A stretch of 9,533 nucleotides of DNA from contig JAENZU010000092.1 in the NCBI GenBank assembly GCA_016841125.1, forward strand, positions 1 to 9,533. Reading direction: 5' to 3'. Under the pieces are notes generated by a model. It did not search any database. It saw nothing but the letters and a program-made list of their open reading frames with translations, and was not told where the DNA came from. The stretch's first letter is position 1; each line of letters starts with the position of its first letter. Made by a program: the position numbers and the translations under genes. Shown here piece after piece: positions 6,591 to 9,533 of the stretch. Origin of the DNA: Melioribacter sp. Its GTDB lineage: Bacteria > Bacteroidota > Ignavibacteria > Ignavibacteriales > Melioribacteraceae.

Positions 6591-7076
6591 TTAATTAATT
6601 GTGACCACAACGGGCAGTGTCTCAAAATCGGGGTGATCGCCGTGTAATATTTGAAACTTAATTTTTGTTGATCCCGGCATCAGACCGTTAAGATAAAAAG
6701 AGAACGATCCTTCTTCTCCGGCGTTCCATTGAATATTGAGGAGATTTGCATTATCGATTTGAGCACCGAATGAATTATCCGGATCGACAGGTGATTCAAT
6801 TTCGATTCGATTTTCATCGTAGAATTTAGCCTCCCAGCGCGGGGTTAATCCGGTTTGAATTTTTATTGTATCATCTATTGCCGATGCGGTCGGGTCGTAG
6901 TCGGGACCAAAATAGTCAAAGACTTTTACTCCGGAACTATAAATGATTATGCCCACAGCTTCGAAATGTTCTGTCGGCGAGCTTATAGGGTCATCTTCAC
7001 AAGAACTGCCTGACAGCAATACGAACAATAAAATAAGTACAATTAGCCTAAAAGAAAAAATTGTCAGATTCTTCAT
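6591..7076 (-). CDS. Metal-operon lipoprotein with acidic/His clusters, function unknown
   Basis: 161 residues. Signal peptide 1-25 (MKNLTIFSFRLIVLILLFVLLSGSS), then C26 and EDD. CEDD fits the surface or outer-membrane export signal of Bacteroidota lipoproteins, although the lipobox (GSSC) is loose. The mature chain looks like a beta-sandwich: EHFEAVGIIIYSSG (36-49), DTIKIQTGLTPRWEAKFYDE (69-88), SFSFYLNGLMPGSTKIKFQIL (124-144) and a final HGDHPDFETLPVVVTI (145-160). E36-H37-x-E39 near the start and H145-x-D147-H148-x-D150 near the end are possible metal ligands. The pattern with a C-terminal HxxHxDF segment recalls lipoproteins I associate with metal TonB receptors, but I cannot name a family. 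TAAGGAG stands five bases before the ATG. It lies between the RAPP protein (40 bases upstream) and the receptor (86 bases downstream), so it probably captures or hands on the metal substrate. Confidence 0.8.
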   Translation of the reverse strand: MKNLTIFSFRLIVLILLFVLLSGSSCEDDPISSPTEHFEAVGIIIYSSGVKVFDYFGPDYDPTASAIDDTIKIQTGLTPRWEAKFYDENRIEIESPVDPDNSFGAQIDNANLLNIQWNAGEEGSFSFYLNGLMPGSTKIKFQILHGDHPDFETLPVVVTIN

Positions 7077-7116
7077 CTTAACTCCTTAAAATTATTTGAA
7101 TAAAATTTTGCTAGGG

Positions 7117-7470
7117 TTAGATAAAGAAAGGAGGGGCTCTTAATGATTGAAGATTAATTTCGGATAGACGCTGAAAACATTGAACTTCCCGGTCGGCAAA
7201 AAATATTTTTTCCAGACCGATTATATCTTTGTTGTCATCAAAAGAAAGTTGAAAAACTGAAGTTGAAAAATTATAAACGGGGCAGTGAACCGCTGAAAGA
7301 ATTAATGAACTTTTTTGAACTGATTCGGTTTCAATTCGCTTAGTCAAGTCATTGTCAAAATCAACAGCATGGTAGTGGAGTGCCGTAACCAGCAGCAAGT
7401 TAATATATACAGCAATCAAACTGAAAATTATACCTTGCCGATGAAAATATATTTTGTTTATTAATTTCAT
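7117..7470 (-). CDS. Small membrane-anchored His/Cys protein ending in RAPPFFI (DUF2946-like layout)
   Basis: 117 residues. One hydrophobic segment (about 14-31) acts as an uncleaved anchor or signal. It is followed at once by HYH (32-34), then HCP (62-64), a lone C98, and the C-terminus SLRAPPFFI. A short N-terminal membrane segment, His/Cys in the exported part and a final RAPP motif are the layout I associate with DUF2946-type and similar small proteins found beside metal TonB receptors. Overall similarity cannot be judged by eye, so I treat this as resemblance only. It is the first gene of the minus-strand operon with the lipoprotein and the ZnuD-like receptor. No Shine-Dalgarno sequence precedes the ATG. 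A TAACTTTG octamer (7518-7511, minus) about 40 bases upstream is a possible -7 box. Confidence 0.65.
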   Translation of the reverse strand: MKLINKIYFHRQGIIFSLIAVYINLLLVTALHYHAVDFDNDLTKRIETESVQKSSLILSAVHCPVYNFSTSVFQLSFDDNKDIIGLEKIFFADREVQCFQRLSEINLQSLRAPPFFI

Positions 7471-7510
7471 TGGTGTTAAAAATCGGAATTGATGTCTTTT
7501 AATTCAAGTC

Positions 7511-7518
7511 CAAAGTTA
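7511..7518 (-). promoter_or_regulatory. Candidate -7 promoter element of the metal operon
   Basis: On the minus strand the octamer is TAACTTTG, an exact TAnnTTTG match, ending 40 bases before the ATG of the first operon gene. The -33 position (about 7538-7543) reads ATTT rather than TTTG, so the match is partial. Confidence 0.35.
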
Positions 7519-7730
7519 AGAATTTCTCTTTTTTGAAAAATAGGATGCCTCCTCCAAATAAAGGATTCCCCAAAAGTGTCACAAACTAAACAAAAAGTTA
7601 AACGAAAAGAGGTTTCATTTTGTCTCAAGTTTATATTTAACAATAAGATCACTTTCATTGTTCAATTGTTCTTTCTGTTCATTTTATTCTTAATGGCGGT
7701 TTTGTTTAGAAAAATTCGGCAGATTTTCAA

Positions 7731-7776
7731 TTTCTAAATTTCGAATGTAATAATTTACATTTTAGAAAATTAGAAA
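7731..7776. repeat. 46-bp imperfect inverted repeat, candidate operator
   Basis: The inner part is perfect: AATGTAA (7744-7750), TAAT, TTACATT (7755-7761). The outer arms TTTCTAA (7731-7737) and TTAGAAA (7770-7776) are also perfect complements, with unequal linkers of six and eight bases between inner and outer arms. It ends 25 bases before the proposed TTG of the anti-sigma gene. A terminator is unlikely because it sits between divergent genes, so a regulator binding site is the better reading. I cannot match it to a known regulator, though Zur control of the neighbouring metal operon is one possibility. Confidence 0.5.
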
Positions 7777-7800
7777 CACTTTATTATATTGCATTGAAAT

Positions 7801-8235
7801 TTGAAATTGAGAGAGAGTTTGCCTGAAAACAGTTTTACAATTGAGAGCGATATCGAGAAAATAACTTTTCTCGGTAAAGAAGTAACCAAATTTTTGATCA
7901 ATAATAATATTGAAAAAAAAATAACTTACGATATAGAACTTTGTCTTCTTGAAGCTATCAATAATGTTATACGGCATTCTTACAAAGGCAAAGCCGGCAT
8001 GCCGATTCAGGTAGACGTAAAAATTATGAGCGATAAAATTGAATTGAAAATAATTGATTCCGGTATTTCGCGCACAAACTTTGATAAGCCGGTGCTGGAT
8101 TTTGATCCCGATGATACAGAAAATCTTCCCGAAGGCGGAATGGGTTTATATATTATCGATCAATTAATGCAGTCGAATTCGTATGAAGTTATCAACGGGG
8201 AAAATATTTACACCCTGGAAAAAAACCTTCATTAA
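7801..8235 (+). CDS. RsbW/SpoIIAB-like anti-sigma ATPase (HATPase_c_2)
   Basis: 144 residues from the first TTG, the usual size of stand-alone anti-sigma GHKL kinases. The ATP site is complete: N-box LLEAINNVIRHSY (49-61, with E51, N54 and H59), G1-box IDSGIS (85-90) and G2-box EGGMGLYII (111-119). Such proteins bind a sigma factor or phosphorylate an anti-anti-sigma STAS protein in partner-switching circuits. No sigma factor, STAS or PP2C gene is in view, so the partner is unknown. The upstream in-frame stop is at 7795-7797 and no ATG occurs before the domain, so translation must begin at TTG 7801, 7807 or 7819. No Shine-Dalgarno sequence precedes 7801; GAGAGAG before 7819 is a weak candidate. 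Starting at 7819 would remove six residues and spare the domain. A 46-bp inverted repeat lies just upstream. Confidence 0.85.
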   Translation: MKLRESLPENSFTIESDIEKITFLGKEVTKFLINNNIEKKITYDIELCLLEAINNVIRHSYKGKAGMPIQVDVKIMSDKIELKIIDSGISRTNFDKPVLDFDPDDTENLPEGGMGLYIIDQLMQSNSYEVINGENIYTLEKNLH

Positions 8236-8323
8236 AAAACTTCTTTTCATTAGGGTCCTTAAGAATAACTTGCGGTTCTCTTTTGATATGTTTAATTAAA
8301 ACCTTTAATAAAATAGGTTGCTG

Positions 8324-9533
8324 TTGAAATTATTAGTAGCATTATTGCTGATTGCTGTTTCCCTGCAGGCTCAGGATACTACGGGCAGTGCGGCATTCAA
8401 AAAAAATCAGCCTAAATCAAAATATCCCCTTATAAAACCGAAGTATCCGTCTTACCCGCTGCTGGCGGGGTTTCTGTTGACCAAAGAAGCAAATGACGGA
8501 GATCCTTTTGCCCAGCACGAACTTGGATTGAGATACTTGCTTGGGCAAGGTTTTAAGCCGGATACGACTGCGGCTCTTAAATGGATTAGAAAAGCGGTGG
8601 CTCAAAACTTAACAGCAGCCCGGTTTAACTACGGCATTATTTTAATTAATGGAATTGGAACAAAGTGGAACCCGTTCGAAGCTTTTAATAATTTTGAGTA
8701 TGCAGCACAAATGGGAATGCCGGAGGGGCAGTACGCTTACGGACTAATGTTCACCGATAATTTTGTTGTAAACCGGAATTACACCACCGCGTATGCCTGG
8801 GTAAAAAAATCTGCCGACGCGGGTTTTGAGCCGGCAAAAAAAACACTCGAGGAATTTAAAGAAAGTAATCTAATGTCTATTATCGATACTTCCCATTCTG
8901 TTAAAACACAATATTCCGAATCGTACAGCAAAGAGACGCAGACCAAAACTACTATAATGGATCAGGATTGGGAATTGGACTTTTTTGAGTTTGATAAAGA
9001 CACGGTTAATAACGAAAAAATTGATGACAAAATTAATGAGCTGTTAAGTAAAAACAGCGAGGAATTAAAAAAGACTCTGGGGATAACTCGCATTGCTGAT
9101 CCCGAAAAACTTGCAGATACAACCGGAATTGAATTGGTTAAATATGCCGCCCAGATGGGAAGTCCGGAGGCGCTGCTCATAATAGCCAAAAGTTATGAAA
9201 AAGCAATTTCGTTTAAGGAAGATAAAGTCTCTGCAATTGTTAGTTACGTAAGGTCTTATCGTTTGGGAGCATATAAAGCTGCTGAAAATTTACTTCGGAT
9301 AGTTCAAGACAGAAAGATATTCGAAACATTAAAAAGCAGAATCGATAAGGGAGATCCGGCGGCAATGTTTGCCTGGGCTGGATTAGTTGCGCTTGGTTTC
9401 GATTATACTATTACAGAAAAACAAGCATTTGAACTTCTGCAGAAGGCTGTGGAAAAGAAATATTTACCCGCTATTATTGAGACGGGTTTGAGCTATTATT
9501 CCGGCTTCCTTGTCGAAAAAGACAAAGAGAAGG
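8324..9533 (+). CDS. Secreted Sel1-repeat protein (3' end beyond the window)
   Basis: 403 residues are visible with no stop before the edge. The start is TTG at 8324, preceded six bases upstream by ATAGG; it gives MKLLVALLLIAVSLQAQD, a textbook signal peptide with cleavage after LQA. An in-frame stop at 8309-8311 excludes much earlier starts. The N-terminal half holds about three Sel1-like/TPR-type repeats: ANDGDPFAQHELGLRYLLGQ (56-75), AVAQNLTAARFNYGIILING (91-110) and YAAQMGMPEGQYAYGLMF (126-143). A Ser/Thr/Asp/Lys-rich segment without repeat pattern follows (about 180-262). Repeats resume at YAAQMGSPEALLIIAKSY (274-291) and at IDKGDPAAMFAWAGLVALGF (340-359), with a further one starting near 375. 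Sel1 repeats form alpha-solenoids that hold protein partners, here in the periplasm or outside. It lies 88 bases after the anti-sigma gene on the same strand and could share its transcript; I saw no clear promoter or terminator between them. Confidence 0.85.
   Translation, partial: MKLLVALLLIAVSLQAQDTTGSAAFKKNQPKSKYPLIKPKYPSYPLLAGFLLTKEANDGDPFAQHELGLRYLLGQGFKPDTTAALKWIRKAVAQNLTAARFNYGIILINGIGTKWNPFEAFNNFEYAAQMGMPEGQYAYGLMFTDNFVVNRNYTTAYAWVKKSADAGFEPAKKTLEEFKESNLMSIIDTSHSVKTQYSESYSKETQTKTTIMDQDWELDFFEFDKDTVNNEKIDDKINELLSKNSEELKKTLGITRIADPEKLADTTGIELVKYAAQMGSPEALLIIAKSYEKAISFKEDKVSAIVSYVRSYRLGAYKAAENLLRIVQDRKIFETLKSRIDKGDPAAMFAWAGLVALGFDYTITEKQAFELLQKAVEKKYLPAIIETGLSYYSGFLVEKDKEK

Larger units (their letters stand above)
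7471..7800. other. Gene-free divergent control region
   Basis: 330 bases between the leftward metal operon and the rightward anti-sigma gene. It holds a candidate -7 box for the metal operon (minus strand, 7518-7511), a GGAGGAGG run on the minus strand (7555-7548) without a usable start codon behind it, ATTGTT repeats at 7657-7662 and 7665-7670, and a 46-bp inverted repeat (7731-7776) close to the anti-sigma start. A 60-codon minus-strand ORF (7476-7658) spans part of it but has no coding support. I see no tRNA or recognisable riboswitch. Confidence 0.7.

Noticed and set aside
7548..7555. GGAGGAGG on the minus strand, a perfect ribosome-binding-like sequence
   Set aside because: No ATG, GTG or TTG follows at a usable distance; the nearest reading is a 15-codon frame from ATC. 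Treated as chance.
7476..7658. 60-codon minus-strand ORF directly upstream of the metal operon, a possible leader gene
   Set aside because: No Shine-Dalgarno sequence before its ATG, no recognisable domain, and it covers the expected promoter region of the operon. It contains CLVC, but that alone is not evidence of coding.
7762..7977. 71-codon minus-strand ORF over the start of the anti-sigma gene
   Set aside because: Shadow of the HATPase coding frame, including its N-box; low-complexity aromatic translation.
8962..9189. 75-codon minus-strand ORF rich in Ser and Leu
   Set aside because: Antisense to the Sel1 protein, whose frame is open throughout and carries repeats.

Overview
The window reads as AT-rich chromosomal DNA from the Bacteroidota/Ignavibacteria (FCB) side of the bacterial tree. 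The main clues are: (i) the promoter before the DUF1015 gene matches the Bacteroidota pattern TTTG-N19-TAnnTTTG exactly; (ii) two lipoproteins have acidic residues right after the lipid-modified cysteine (CEG, CEDD); (iii) the TonB-dependent receptor carries an N-terminal carboxypeptidase-regulatory-like domain; (iv) serC sits beside a DUF1015 gene. The Ignavibacteria-level placement is my inference; no rRNA or other taxonomic marker is present. I saw no tRNA, rRNA, CRISPR array, transposase or phage gene.

Layout. 1-120: the likely last codons of an upstream gene, an intrinsic terminator, then the ribosome binding site of a DinB-fold gene (121-588, +). That gene meets trmB (585-1232, -) tail to tail with a 4-base overlap. 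A divergent control region (1233-1398) drives trmB leftwards and a DUF1015-serC operon (1399-3743) rightwards. The DUF1015 promoter has an AT-rich palindrome and an 11-base direct repeat built into it. A hairpin follows serC, then a small lipoprotein of unknown role (3795-4217, +).

4264-7470 (-) is a three-gene operon, transcribed from 7470 down to 4264. It encodes a small membrane-anchored His/Cys protein ending in RAPPFFI, a 161-residue lipoprotein with acidic/His clusters, and a 746-residue ZnuD-like TonB-dependent receptor. The receptor's plug and one barrel motif look like those of zinc-uptake receptors, so the operon is best read as a transition-metal (probably zinc) acquisition module whose two small proteins are uncharacterised. 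7471-7800 is a gene-free divergent control region holding a 46-bp imperfect inverted repeat. 7801-8235 (+) is an RsbW/SpoIIAB-like anti-sigma ATPase with no partner gene in view. 8324 to the window end (+) is a secreted Sel1-repeat protein, cut by the window edge.

The two most interesting parts are the metal operon with its two undescribed small partners and the DUF1015-serC pair. DUF1015 carries a DGHHR motif reminiscent of ParB/Srx-fold serine kinases and may act on serine metabolism. Three genes (the TonB receptor, the anti-sigma ATPase and the Sel1 protein) have no ATG at the correct place and appear to start with TTG.
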